From Promethearchaeota archaeon (lineage in GTDB: Archaea > Asgardarchaeota > Lokiarchaeia > Sigyniarchaeales > SOKP01): a stretch of 36,686 nucleotides of DNA. The notes under the pieces were generated by a model that was not told where the DNA came from, ran no database searches, and saw only the letters and a program-made list of their open reading frames with translations. The stretch spans positions 1-36,686 of the forward strand of contig JABXKB010000007.1 in NCBI GenBank assembly GCA_013375485.1. Reading direction: 5' to 3'. Below are positions 18,778-31,724 of this stretch, one piece after another (the first letter of the stretch is position 1; each line of letters begins with the position of its first letter). Made by a program: the position numbers and the translations under genes.

Positions 18778-19593
18778 TTAAGTCACATCTATTATGTGAT
18801 CTAATTCTTTAATAGATTTTTGTACATATTGTACATCTTCAATTAGAAGTTCTATTGCTTTTTGAGGGCATATATCAACACACCGACCACATCCTCTACA
18901 TTCATAATTTATAACAGCGTGGTTATCTATTATCTTTATCGCATCAACGAAACACACTCCTTTAGTACATGTTCCACAGCCAATACATTTGTGAGTAACC
19001 CTAACATTTACTCCCGGTATTTTCTTAATTTTCCGACCAATCTTAGCAGATAAGATTGGAGATACACGCCATAAACAACAACATGGATCGCAATTACAAA
19101 TACTAAGTAGTTTTTCTCCAGGTTTAACACCAAGCCATTGGGCATCTAACCGATTTCTACCAATCATGTGAACCAATCTTGCTTCTTCGCATTTTTTTAA
19201 ATGTAAGAGAGCTTCTTCTTTTGAAACTAACCTTCCTAATTGTGGATTAATACCTATTACAGCATCTCCAAGAAATAGACAACCCAGATCAATTGGATAA
19301 TCTTCACACTTCATGCTTGACCTACAAATGCAGAAATCCATCACCCAATGATGATTAGCTTTCTCAATAAAATATTTTAGTACTTGAGAAGGTAATACAA
19401 TTTCACTGTAGTCACCTAAAGCTTTACCTACTTCAATTATTCTATCTTGAGGAAGATATATTATATCATCATCTCTAAAAAGTAGATAATCAAAAATAAA
19501 ACCAAGAATGGGGAAATTAGTTAATTTGGCAATTAGTTTGATATTTGGAAATGTTTTTTTGAGTAATTTAACAAACCATAAAGGACGAGCCAT
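18778..19593 (-). CDS. Iron-sulfur protein with C-terminal 2x[4Fe-4S] ferredoxin domain and additional N-terminal cysteine motifs
   Basis: CIGCGTCTKGVCFVDA and CRGCGRCVDICPQKA; also CICRSSMKCEDYPIDLGC and CNCDPCCC. Confidence 0.8.
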   Translation of the reverse strand: MARPLWFVKLLKKTFPNIKLIAKLTNFPILGFIFDYLLFRDDDIIYLPQDRIIEVGKALGDYSEIVLPSQVLKYFIEKANHHWVMDFCICRSSMKCEDYPIDLGCLFLGDAVIGINPQLGRLVSKEEALLHLKKCEEARLVHMIGRNRLDAQWLGVKPGEKLLSICNCDPCCCLWRVSPILSAKIGRKIKKIPGVNVRVTHKCIGCGTCTKGVCFVDAIKIIDNHAVINYECRGCGRCVDICPQKAIELLIEDVQYVQKSIKELDHIIDVT

Positions 19594-19688
19594 TCAAACA
19601 CCAATTTCTTAGAAATATTAATTAAATATAATTTTAAGTTAAATTTTATTTAATAATCTTGCTAAATTTGAGGTAAAGAGACTAGTTA

Positions 19689-20579
19689 TTATTCAATAGC
19701 TTCAAGTGCTGCTTGTTTTTGAGCTAATAGAAATCCACTTATTAATATGAGCATAACGCCAATAATAATATAGACTATAGATAAGAAGTTTGGAGGATTT
19801 TTCAAATATACAACAAAATAGAGAAAAATTGGTACAATTTGGATAGGTATTTGCTGAATTGGGCTGATTTTACTAGCATCTCCATATTTAAACGCTTCTT
19901 GAACGAAAAAAACACCAAGAAAACTAGTAGGTACTACTATTATTAAAGAAATGATAAATATAATTATCTCTGCTAACTCCGCGTTACCACTGAACACCAT
20001 TCCCATCGAAATTGTAAACGGCTGAAGCCATATATTACCAATCGCAAAGGGAAGTCCCGCTGAAAATGCCAAGAATACAACTTTTTGGTATTTTTTTCCT
20101 GCCATACGACATCCCATCCATAAAATGCTTAGAATTGTTGTAAGAATTGTAATTCTTATGGTGAAGTAAATATCATAAAAAATATTCAATTCGCCTGAAA
20201 TTGATAATTCACTTAATGCAATTAGAAAAATAGCGATAATAATTAATGCAATTCCAAATATTTCTGATTTTTTTAAGTGTTCTCCAAGTATTTTAATCGA
20301 ACCAATCACAAGAACAATCATTCCCATTGCTGCTAAACCAGGTACTAATGCACCCCCTATGAAAACTTGAGCAGAAAGAAAAAAAATTGCACTAAAAACC
20401 ATTATGAAAATAAATCCTAAAATCCAAAGGGGACTTTTAAACAGAGTCCTAATAAACTTTTCATCTCGATTTTCTTTTGGAATTTCATTCACTACTTTTT
20501 TCTGAAAAATAACTCCAATACTATTAATAACGCCGCCTAAGATTGCTAAGATTACACCAGTAAAATAAGTATTTGCCAT
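19689..20579 (-). CDS. DMT/EamA-like multi-pass membrane transporter
   Basis: Approx. 9-10 TM segments, starting GVILAILGGVINSIGVIFQKKVV; two-repeat organisation. Confidence 0.65.
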   Translation of the reverse strand: MANTYFTGVILAILGGVINSIGVIFQKKVVNEIPKENRDEKFIRTLFKSPLWILGFIFIMVFSAIFFLSAQVFIGGALVPGLAAMGMIVLVIGSIKILGEHLKKSEIFGIALIIIAIFLIALSELSISGELNIFYDIYFTIRITILTTILSILWMGCRMAGKKYQKVVFLAFSAGLPFAIGNIWLQPFTISMGMVFSGNAELAEIIIFIISLIIVVPTSFLGVFFVQEAFKYGDASKISPIQQIPIQIVPIFLYFVVYLKNPPNFLSIVYIIIGVMLILISGFLLAQKQAALEAIE

Positions 20580-20685
20580 AATATCACTCGTTAATAATTA
20601 ATGAATCTAATAAATCGATAATCTGAAAATTAAAAGTAATTCAAAATTTAATAACCTTCTTTAATGGTTATTAATATAATGGTGG

Positions 20686-24101
<3,416 letters not shown>

Positions 24102-24205
24102 TTAAAGTCAATAAATTAAACAAAAACAATAAAGTTTATACTTTTAAATAAAAATAAAGTTAAATTAAATTTAAGAGATATTTCTAAATTCTATAATGAT
24201 ACCTT

Positions 24206-25168
24206 ATGAAAGTAAATATTGAATTGTTAAAAGAATTTGAAAAAACGCTTGATACTATCCATCCAGAAAGAGGAAAAATACCAATTAAAATACTTGGTTT
24301 TGGAGAAATTAGCTTAGTGTTTGAAATTCTTAATGATCCCGCACATTTGGCTTACAAGAGAATCCCTATTTTCGATAACAAGAAGCAAGTTAAAAGACAT
24401 ATTTGGGCTTATAATGAATATTGTAAAATTTTAAGTGAAGATATTGGGTTAAATCTTCCCGAACATGAAGCAATCTGGTTTAGAGATCATAAAGGACAAA
24501 TTCAATTTTATTGTATTCAAAAAAAGATTGATCCTCAAGCTGTTGGGAATAAGGTTATTCAACATATATCCGATGAGGAAATTGAAAACTTAATAATCCT
24601 AACTATGAGAGAATTAAAGAAAGTATGGACATTTAATAGGGAAAATAAGATTTTCGATGTTGGTCTAGACGGGCAAATCTCAAATTTTGTTGTTATTGAT
24701 TATGATCATAATAATCCAGAGATAAGTAACTCCTCAAAATTATTTTATTTAGATACGAGTACTCCACTTTTTCGAAAAAATAATATTGAAGCTATGGAAG
24801 CTGAATTGTTCTTAAAAAGTGCTCCATCATTCTTGAGGTTTTTATTAAAAGCGTTGTTTGTGCAAGAAGTTGTAGATCGATATTACGATTGGAGATTGGT
24901 GACAATTGATTTAATTGCCAATTTTTTCAAAGAACAGAAACCTGAAATTATCCCTAGGCTAATTAGGAGGATAAATAGATTTTTTAAAGAGGAAGCTAAT
25001 GAATTTGAGATAGAACCTATCAAATTTGAAGAAGTGTATAAATATTATAAAAGTGATAAAATGATTTGGGTTGTTTTTCAAAATGCTAGACGATTTGATA
25101 GATATCTAAAAACTAAATTATTAAAGAAAAAATATGACTTCTATCTTCCAGAAAAAATTAAAAGATAA
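24206..25168 (+). CDS. Uncharacterised protein with divergent kinase-like (protein kinase/APH fold) motifs
   Basis: ILGFGEISLVFEI (Gly-rich loop-like), LAYKRIP (Lys), VGLDGQISNFVV (catalytic-loop-like), LFYLDTSTPLFR (metal-binding Asp-like). Confidence 0.55.
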   Translation: MKVNIELLKEFEKTLDTIHPERGKIPIKILGFGEISLVFEILNDPAHLAYKRIPIFDNKKQVKRHIWAYNEYCKILSEDIGLNLPEHEAIWFRDHKGQIQFYCIQKKIDPQAVGNKVIQHISDEEIENLIILTMRELKKVWTFNRENKIFDVGLDGQISNFVVIDYDHNNPEISNSSKLFYLDTSTPLFRKNNIEAMEAELFLKSAPSFLRFLLKALFVQEVVDRYYDWRLVTIDLIANFFKEQKPEIIPRLIRRINRFFKEEANEFEIEPIKFEEVYKYYKSDKMIWVVFQNARRFDRYLKTKLLKKKYDFYLPEKIKR

Positions 25169-25182
25169 TATAATGGAAGGAT

Positions 25183-25338
25183 TTACTTTTCTTTCTTTTT
25201 TTGAGCAGAAATCTTTTTATCTCTAGGTGATTCAGAACAGAACACGTGCATGGTTGTAGGCTCAATCGGGTCAAACTCTTATATTTTAGCCACTCCAGTA
25301 AAGTTTTTTTCACATTCTTGATATTTAACTATAGTTAT
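25183..25338 (-). pseudogene. Remnant of a small Cys-containing (zinc-ribbon-like) protein gene with an in-frame TAA at 25279-25281
   Basis: Minus-strand reading ITIVKYQECEKNFTGVAKI*EFDPIEPTTMHVFCSESPRDKKISAQKKKEK*. Confidence 0.5.
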
Positions 25339-25466
25339 TTTCTATCATCATTAAGATTTTTTAATTAAAAATTAGGTTTAATTTTAATAAATATTGATAA
25401 TAACAAAAATACAAACATTTTAAATTCATAAAAAAAATCAAATATTCAATATTACCGGAAATAGAT

Positions 25467-26600
25467 ATGATTTATAAACCTAAGATATTTTTCACCTCGA
25501 ATGTTTTTTCTGCGAGTGAAATAGGATCTAATGAGAAAGTCTCAGAAAATTATCGTAATACGATTAAAGATTTATGGTATCAATTAGATCAGATATCGAA
25601 ATTAAAATTCTTCAATGGGAGATTTCCCACAGAGGAGCAACTTAAAAAAGATGTAGAAATATTCAATCCTGATATTCTAGGGTGTCATTTAAGTCACTTA
25701 ATATCCTCAAAAATATTAAAAAACTCAGAAATATTTGCAATTTCTACTTCAACAGCAGGATATAATCATATTCAAAGAACTGAAGAAGACAATATTTTAA
25801 TTACGCACACTCCCAGTGTTCTTCACGAGACTGTGGCAGATTACACGATTGCGGTAATTATGGCAAATTTAAGGAATTTAATTGATCTTCATAATTATGT
25901 ATGGAATGAACAATGGACTACTGATAATAAATGGGATTTAGATCAATCTCTTTCCTCGGTATTTACTGATAAAACTCTCGGTATTGTAGGATTGGGTGAA
26001 ATTGGGAAGGAACTAGTAAAACGATTATATCCATGGGGTGTTAAAATTCTATATCATGATATTAAACAAATAAACGAAATTGAGAAAAAATTTCCTTTAA
26101 TTGAATTTAAAGGAGATATTAAAGATATTTTTAGAGAATCAGACATAATAAGTTTGCATATTCCTTTAAATAAATATACAGAAAATTTAGTAAATCGAAA
26201 TCTGTTAAAGTTAATGAAAAGAGGAGCATTGCTTATTAATACTGCGCGGGGAGGTGTTTTAGATTTAGAAGCTCTATTAGATATGTTAGAAAATAAAGAA
26301 ATACAAATTAATATTGCTTTTGATGTATTTCCAATAGAACCTATTGAATCTAAAACTCTTAAAAGGTTAAAAAATATAAAAAAGAGACAACCAGACATTA
26401 GAATGATTTTAATTCCACATAATGCCTCTGCTGATGCAAATACCAGAGCTAAAATGAATATTCTTTTTTTAGAAGATATAATTAAGATTATAAGATCTTC
26501 CTCCTTAGAAGATTTGAAAGAAATTCACATCATTCCTGAACATAAAAAACAACTAACAGAAAAAAAATGGAGAATTTTTAATTACTGGAGAAAAAAATGA
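25467..26600 (+). CDS. D-isomer-specific 2-hydroxyacid dehydrogenase
   Basis: TLGIVGLGEIGKELVKRLYPWGVKILYHD; SDIISLHIPLNKYTENLVNR; GALLINTARGGVLDLEALLDML; AFDVFPIEP. Confidence 0.9.
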   Translation: MIYKPKIFFTSNVFSASEIGSNEKVSENYRNTIKDLWYQLDQISKLKFFNGRFPTEEQLKKDVEIFNPDILGCHLSHLISSKILKNSEIFAISTSTAGYNHIQRTEEDNILITHTPSVLHETVADYTIAVIMANLRNLIDLHNYVWNEQWTTDNKWDLDQSLSSVFTDKTLGIVGLGEIGKELVKRLYPWGVKILYHDIKQINEIEKKFPLIEFKGDIKDIFRESDIISLHIPLNKYTENLVNRNLLKLMKRGALLINTARGGVLDLEALLDMLENKEIQINIAFDVFPIEPIESKTLKRLKNIKKRQPDIRMILIPHNASADANTRAKMNILFLEDIIKIIRSSSLEDLKEIHIIPEHKKQLTEKKWRIFNYWRKK

Positions 26601-27175
26601 AAATGATAAGATCTTTTATAGCTATTGAGTTGAAAGATAAAGGAACAATTGAAAAAATTATCTCATTCACTCAAAGATTAACGCAAAATCAGCCAAAGAT
26701 TAAACTTGTCGAACCCGTAAATCTTCATATGACCATGAAATTTTTAGGAAATATCCCCGAAACTCAAGCACCTAAAATTTACTCAATTTTACAAGAAGAA
26801 ATTAATGACAAATTATTTCCTGGTAAAAATTTTGAATATATCTTAAAGGGAGTTGGTCAATTTAATAAATTTTCTGTTCTTTGGATAAAACTTCTTGGAA
26901 ATATTCAATTTTTACAGAACATTAAAGATTCTTTAGAAGATTTCCTCTTTAATAAACTAAAAATAGAACGTGATAAAAGAACTAAATTTAAGCCTCATCT
27001 GACAATTGGTAGACTTAAAAAAGATAAAATAAATTATAAAACTTTTGATACACTTAAGAATTTAATTACTGAGAATAAAGATTTGGAGTTTGGAGTTTTT
27101 ACTATTAATCAAGTAAAATTGAAGAAATCTCAACTCACTAGTAAGGGTCCAATTTATACAGATCTGAAATATTAA
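26597..27175 (+). CDS. thpR: RNA 2',3'-cyclic phosphodiesterase (2H / LigT family)
   Basis: MIRSFIAIEL; HxTx motifs HMTMKFLGNI and HLTIGRLK; overlaps the preceding stop (ATGA). Confidence 0.9.
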   Translation: MKMIRSFIAIELKDKGTIEKIISFTQRLTQNQPKIKLVEPVNLHMTMKFLGNIPETQAPKIYSILQEEINDKLFPGKNFEYILKGVGQFNKFSVLWIKLLGNIQFLQNIKDSLEDFLFNKLKIERDKRTKFKPHLTIGRLKKDKINYKTFDTLKNLITENKDLEFGVFTINQVKLKKSQLTSKGPIYTDLKY

Positions 27176-27868
27176 ATGCAAAAGAAAAAATCTATTAAAG
27201 CAATTGTTTGGGATCTAGATGGTACAATAATTCATTTTAAAATCGATTATCTAAGAGCACGGAAGACAGCTATAGAAATCTTAAAAAAATATGCAGTTCC
27301 TAAACAACTCCTTACTGTTAATATTTCTATTTTGGAAAATATGAAATTTGCCAGAGAGCATTTTGAAAAAGAAGGTTTACATCAGAAAAAAATAAATGAA
27401 ATAATAGAAGAAGTAGATATTGAGATTATTAAGATAGAATATGAAGCTGCCATAAACGCTATAATGATTGATGGAATAGATCAAGTATTAGAATTCGCGA
27501 AGAAGAAAAATCTAAAACAAGCAATTTTTACTTTTAATACAAAAAAAAATGCTGAACTTTCTCTCAAAAATGTGAATCTATTACATTATTTTAATTTAAT
27601 TGTTGGAAGAGATAATGTCACCAATTTAAAACCCCATCCAGAGCATTTAATTTATATATGTAAACAGTTAAACATAAAATCCGACGAAATTTTAATAATT
27701 GGAGATAATATCCGCGATATTGAGGCTGCTATCAATATAGGTGCTCATTCTATAGCACTGCATACCAAATTAGCTAAAGTTGAAACCCTCCAAATAGCAG
27801 ATAAAATAGTTAAAGAAAATGAAATACCATTAAAATTAATAGAAGAAATTGAAAAACTTATAAATTAA
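27176..27868 (+). CDS. HAD-superfamily hydrolase (phosphoglycolate phosphatase-like)
   Basis: WDLDGTIIHF; AIFTFNTKK; KPHPEHL; IIGDNIRDIEAAINIGAHSIAL. Confidence 0.88.
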   Translation: MQKKKSIKAIVWDLDGTIIHFKIDYLRARKTAIEILKKYAVPKQLLTVNISILENMKFAREHFEKEGLHQKKINEIIEEVDIEIIKIEYEAAINAIMIDGIDQVLEFAKKKNLKQAIFTFNTKKNAELSLKNVNLLHYFNLIVGRDNVTNLKPHPEHLIYICKQLNIKSDEILIIGDNIRDIEAAINIGAHSIALHTKLAKVETLQIADKIVKENEIPLKLIEEIEKLIN

Positions 27869-27951
27869 AAAAAAATTATTAATAAAATATCAATAAAATA
27901 TCCACAAAATCTATTATTGTATAATTACATATAAGGGATTAAAATAAAATA

Positions 27952-28206
27952 ATGAAAGTAGAATTTCTTTTGGATGTTCTAAAACCTCATCAACCTGATT
28001 CATATATTGTGGCTAAAGAATTAATGAAAATTACTGGGGTATCAAGAGTTAGCATTAGAGTTGATGAATTAGATCAAAAAACAGCTTCTTTACATATTCA
28101 CATTGTGGGGAACAATCTCTCCCTTGAAGAAATAACTGAAACACTTGGAACGAATAATTGCGCTTTGCACAGTGTAGATGAGGTTATTTGTGAAGAAATG
28201 GATTAA
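27952..28206 (+). CDS. DUF211 family protein
   Basis: LLDVLKPHQPDSYIVAKELMKITGVSRVSIRVDELDQKTASLHIHIVGNNLSLEEI...ALHSVDEVI. Confidence 0.85.
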   Translation: MKVEFLLDVLKPHQPDSYIVAKELMKITGVSRVSIRVDELDQKTASLHIHIVGNNLSLEEITETLGTNNCALHSVDEVICEEMD

Positions 28207-28314
28207 TTAAATCTTTTTTCCATATTTTTTTTTAATATTGGACTAACCAAAAAAATAAAAATTAGTTATACCGATTTTATTAATAATAAGAAAATATTAT
28301 TTTTCATAAAAATA

Positions 28315-28665
28315 ATGAATCCAAGTGTTATAAAAATCCTCGAAGAACGAGGAGAAATCAATGATGAGTTAGATTATGCTTTAATGAATTATTTACTTAA
28401 AAATCGAGGAGTTGGATATACTGCTTGTCAACCTCAACTCGTTGAATTAGAAGGGAGTAAAAAAGCAATTAAAATGAATATAGATCATACGTTTGTTGAT
28501 AAAGATAATAAATTAATGGGGTTAGGTATTGTAGGGAATATCTATATTGAAGTTGATTCTTTACAAGTTGTGTATTGTACACCTGCTGAAGAGTTAGTAA
28601 AAAATATAGAAAAATTAAAAGAAGCAGGAATTAAACCTCAACCCAGACCGAAAGGGAAATATTGA
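28315..28665 (+). CDS. Conserved-looking hypothetical protein
   Basis: Intact 116-aa ORF in a co-directional run; ATG, no domain recognised. Confidence 0.6.
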   Translation: MNPSVIKILEERGEINDELDYALMNYLLKNRGVGYTACQPQLVELEGSKKAIKMNIDHTFVDKDNKLMGLGIVGNIYIEVDSLQVVYCTPAEELVKNIEKLKEAGIKPQPRPKGKY

Positions 28666-28755
28666 GAGATTCATTCATTTAAAAAAACTGAAAGATATAT
28701 CTTAACTTGGAAAAATAATATAAAATTCAGTTCATTTTTAACCATACTGAATATA

Positions 28756-29304
28756 ATGTCGAGTAAAGAAAATAATATTAAACAACTTATCCAAGATTAT
28801 TTGTTAGATGAGGGATTATTGCGAGGAAAGATTTCTGATCCTAAAGTTGAATTTGGTTTTCAATTTGTATTTCCCCCAGGAAAAGATCCCTTAGGACGCC
28901 CAATTGGCAGGAATATGGTAGTAATTCAACCTAAGAAGAAAAACATAATTGTTGTGAGTTTAGGAGTTCAAATTTCAGAACCACATATAAGAGCTTTAGA
29001 TTCTTTAGAAAATCCTAAAAAATTGAATTTTTTCATGGATTTAAGAAAATCTTTTCTTTTAAAAGACGTTTTCTATCGAATTGATATAAAAAATCATAGA
29101 TATGAAATAACAGATCAAATATTTCTCAATAAGGATGGACATATTTCGAAAAATACTTTTTATAAATGCATTCGAAAGGTATTTAATTGTGCTGCCTATA
29201 GTAATATTATCCTTGGAGAATACTGTGTGGGTAAGATAAAACCAGAAGATTTTATGAAATCTAAAGAATTCTCCGAAGATTCTAATTTTTCTCTCTACAC
29301 ATAA
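28756..29304 (+). CDS. Hypothetical archaeal protein, probably DUF2299-like
   Basis: FGFQFVFPPGKDPLGRPIGRNMVVIQPKKKNIIVVSLGVQIS. Confidence 0.55.
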   Translation: MSSKENNIKQLIQDYLLDEGLLRGKISDPKVEFGFQFVFPPGKDPLGRPIGRNMVVIQPKKKNIIVVSLGVQISEPHIRALDSLENPKKLNFFMDLRKSFLLKDVFYRIDIKNHRYEITDQIFLNKDGHISKNTFYKCIRKVFNCAAYSNIILGEYCVGKIKPEDFMKSKEFSEDSNFSLYT

Positions 29305-29334
29305 TTTCAAACTTAAATTTAATGGTGAACATTA

Positions 29335-29853
29335 ATTTTTAAAAAGTGGCTACAGGCATTAGGAAAATTGGATTATGTTCAAGGAAAAACAAAACCACTC
29401 GTTGATTGTATTTTATGTGCTGTGCGTGATAATGATGAAAGAGTCAAATCTCTAAAAATTTACGAAGATAGTTTATGTTTTATTACTCTGAATTTATATC
29501 CTTACAACCCTGCTCATTTAATGATAGTTACTCAAAGACATATAACTAAATTCCTTGAGCTTACTAAAGAAGAACTCGTTCATATCACAAGAACAATTCA
29601 AGGAATTCAATTATTATTAGACGAGTTATATAATCCTAAAGGGTATAATATAGGTATAAACCAAGGACGAGATGCAGGAGGCAGTATTGAACACTTACAT
29701 TTTCATATAGTTCCGAGATATGGCTCTGAACTTGGATTTATAGATATTGTAGGAGAAATTCGTGTTTTACCTGAAGGTTTGGATTCTGTAAAGGAAAAAT
29801 TAGAGGGATCCATTAAAAATTATTTAAATAGAGAATTCTTCGAGAATTTCTAA
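29335..29853 (+). CDS. HIT-family (histidine triad) hydrolase; probable ATT start at 29335 (ORF track starts at TTG 29368)
   Basis: WLQALGKLDYVQGKTKPLVDCILCA...NLYPYNPAHLMIVTQRHI...GINQGRDAGGSIEHLHFHIVPRY. Confidence 0.9.
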   Translation: MFKKWLQALGKLDYVQGKTKPLVDCILCAVRDNDERVKSLKIYEDSLCFITLNLYPYNPAHLMIVTQRHITKFLELTKEELVHITRTIQGIQLLLDELYNPKGYNIGINQGRDAGGSIEHLHFHIVPRYGSELGFIDIVGEIRVLPEGLDSVKEKLEGSIKNYLNREFFENF

Positions 29854-29905
29854 CAGATAAAAAAAGAAAAAAAAATATTACATTAAATTTTATAATTTGA
29901 TGAGT

Positions 29906-30157
29906 TTACCTTGTAGCATTGCGAATATCGGCAGCAGTTACCCTTTTACGCTTGTCCGCCTTACAAACCTTAATAGCTTCCTTGGTTGCTGTAGCAGCGC
30001 TACCTTCAAGAAAATCTATGAGCTTATCTAATGCTTCCGCAGCTACGAGATCAGCACCTTCTTTCTTCATTAATCTTCTGATTGGAGCTTTAGCAATATA
30101 TCCTTCAGATTTTTTCTTTGCAGGTGCCTTTTTTGCAGGAGCTTTCTTTTTAGCCAT
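29906..30157 (-). CDS. Archaeal histone with Lys/Ala/Pro-rich N-terminal tail
   Basis: Tail MAKKKAPAKKAPAKKKSEGYI; histone fold IAKAPIRRLMKKEGADLVAAEALDKLIDFLEGSAATATKEAIKVCKADKRKRVTAADI. GGAGG upstream of ATG. Confidence 0.92.
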   Translation of the reverse strand: MAKKKAPAKKAPAKKKSEGYIAKAPIRRLMKKEGADLVAAEALDKLIDFLEGSAATATKEAIKVCKADKRKRVTAADIRNATR

Positions 30158-30272
30158 AATTCATCCTCCACTTTTTTTAAAATTAATTAAATTTTTAAAA
30201 TTAGATTATAATTAAGTATAACTACACATTTCTATTATATAAATGTTATGATTCAAATCAATGAAAGACATA

Positions 30273-30297
30273 ATCTCGAGAATTTTCTCGGAGAGAT
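30273..30297. other. Imperfect palindrome ATCTC-GAGAA-TT-TTCTC-gga-GAGAT in long intergenic region
   Basis: Inverted repeat read directly; lies between the histone gene and the TrmB-like regulator gene. Confidence 0.35.
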
Positions 30298-30782
30298 CAT
30301 AGTGAATCGAAAATGAGATCGTTTTATTAATTTGATATTAATTTTTCCGACTAAAATTAAATTTTAATTTTTATTAGGTAAAGGCGTAGTTTCTTTATTT
30401 TTTGAAGTTTTACTTTTATTAGTATTTCAATTTTTTTACTTGATATATTATTAATCGTTAATTAAAATATATTAAAAGTTTAATGAATCGGGGATCAAAA
30501 AAATTTGAAATTTAACCTCCTAAAGCCTTGAATACCACTTTATTTATATTTTTACTGTTATTCACAATTCAATAAGCATTTTTCTGAAAAAATATATTAA
30601 ATCAATTTATCCTATTTTTTTTACATTCATAAAGTTTTAATATAAAAATATTTCAAATCTTAAATTGTTAAAGCTTAAAATTTTGAAGTTTTTTTCAAAT
30701 CTAAAAATTAAAATACTAATTGTTAGATTAGGATATTATAGAAAAATAATAGTTTGAGTTAATCAATACTCCGTAAACATCA

Positions 30783-31625
30783 ATGACCGATTCAAAAAAA
30801 TATAATGACTCTGAAATTGAAGAAGCACTTCAAACATTGGGATTCACAAAAAATGATTCTAAAGTCCTATTAACATTATGTAAATTTAAGATTCTTAGCC
30901 CTGCAGATATCGCAAAACACTCTGGTGTTGATCGAGCAAGAGTATATGATTCTTTAAATAGATTAATAGAGAAAGGTTTCATTCAAAAAGAACCTATAAA
31001 AAGGGGAGCTAATTATCAAGTAATCCCAATAGAAAGAATCTTTAAAGTAATTCGTGATGAATATAAGAATAAAATTGAAGATACATTAATGCTCGAAAAA
31101 ATAATTGGCGAATTAGAGATTAATAAAGAAGAATCAGAACCTAGAGTATGGGCTATAAATTCTAGAGGAAAAATTCGAAAGAAAATCAAGGAATTAATAG
31201 TGTCAGCAAACGAGAAAATATTTTTTATTATTACACCAGATTTACTTATGCAAGAATTAGGCGGTTATGATTGGGTACTAAAGGAACTTTGGAATAAGAA
31301 ATTTTCTTCTAATATCCAACTTATCATCGCTTTAAAATATAATGACATTTTAAAAGAAGAAATTAAAAAGTTATTGAAAATATCGATAACTATTCATTCA
31401 ATTGAGGGAGATAGTGTTATTCCTTTTGGATTGTTAATAACTGATAATCATTTTTTGCTCACGACATTAGATAGCGTAAAAGAGGCACCTGAATATACTT
31501 CTGGATTATGGTTAGAAAATGGTACTCCAAAACAGATCGTAGGATATGAACATTTATTTAAACACTTTATTACAAGCGAATGTAAGTTAATAAAACTTAC
31601 GCCTATCAAAAATACACCCTATTAA
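30783..31625 (+). CDS. TrmB-family transcriptional regulator
   Basis: N-terminal wHTH LQTLGFTKNDSKVLLTLCKFKILSPADIAKHSGVDRARVYDSLNRLIEKGFIQKE; C-terminal sugar-sensor/PLD-like region. Confidence 0.85.
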   Translation: MTDSKKYNDSEIEEALQTLGFTKNDSKVLLTLCKFKILSPADIAKHSGVDRARVYDSLNRLIEKGFIQKEPIKRGANYQVIPIERIFKVIRDEYKNKIEDTLMLEKIIGELEINKEESEPRVWAINSRGKIRKKIKELIVSANEKIFFIITPDLLMQELGGYDWVLKELWNKKFSSNIQLIIALKYNDILKEEIKKLLKISITIHSIEGDSVIPFGLLITDNHFLLTTLDSVKEAPEYTSGLWLENGTPKQIVGYEHLFKHFITSECKLIKLTPIKNTPY

Positions 31626-31724
31626 ATTCTTTAATTTAATTAAAAATAAATAATTAGAAAAATATATAATTAAAAGTCAAAAATACTATTTTAAACATAA
31701 TTAAGAAATTAGGGGAAAAACATT

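Noticed and set aside
29919-30215. Plus-strand Ala-rich ORF of 98 aa
   Set aside because: Antisense of the histone gene; composition mirrors the Lys/Ala tail.
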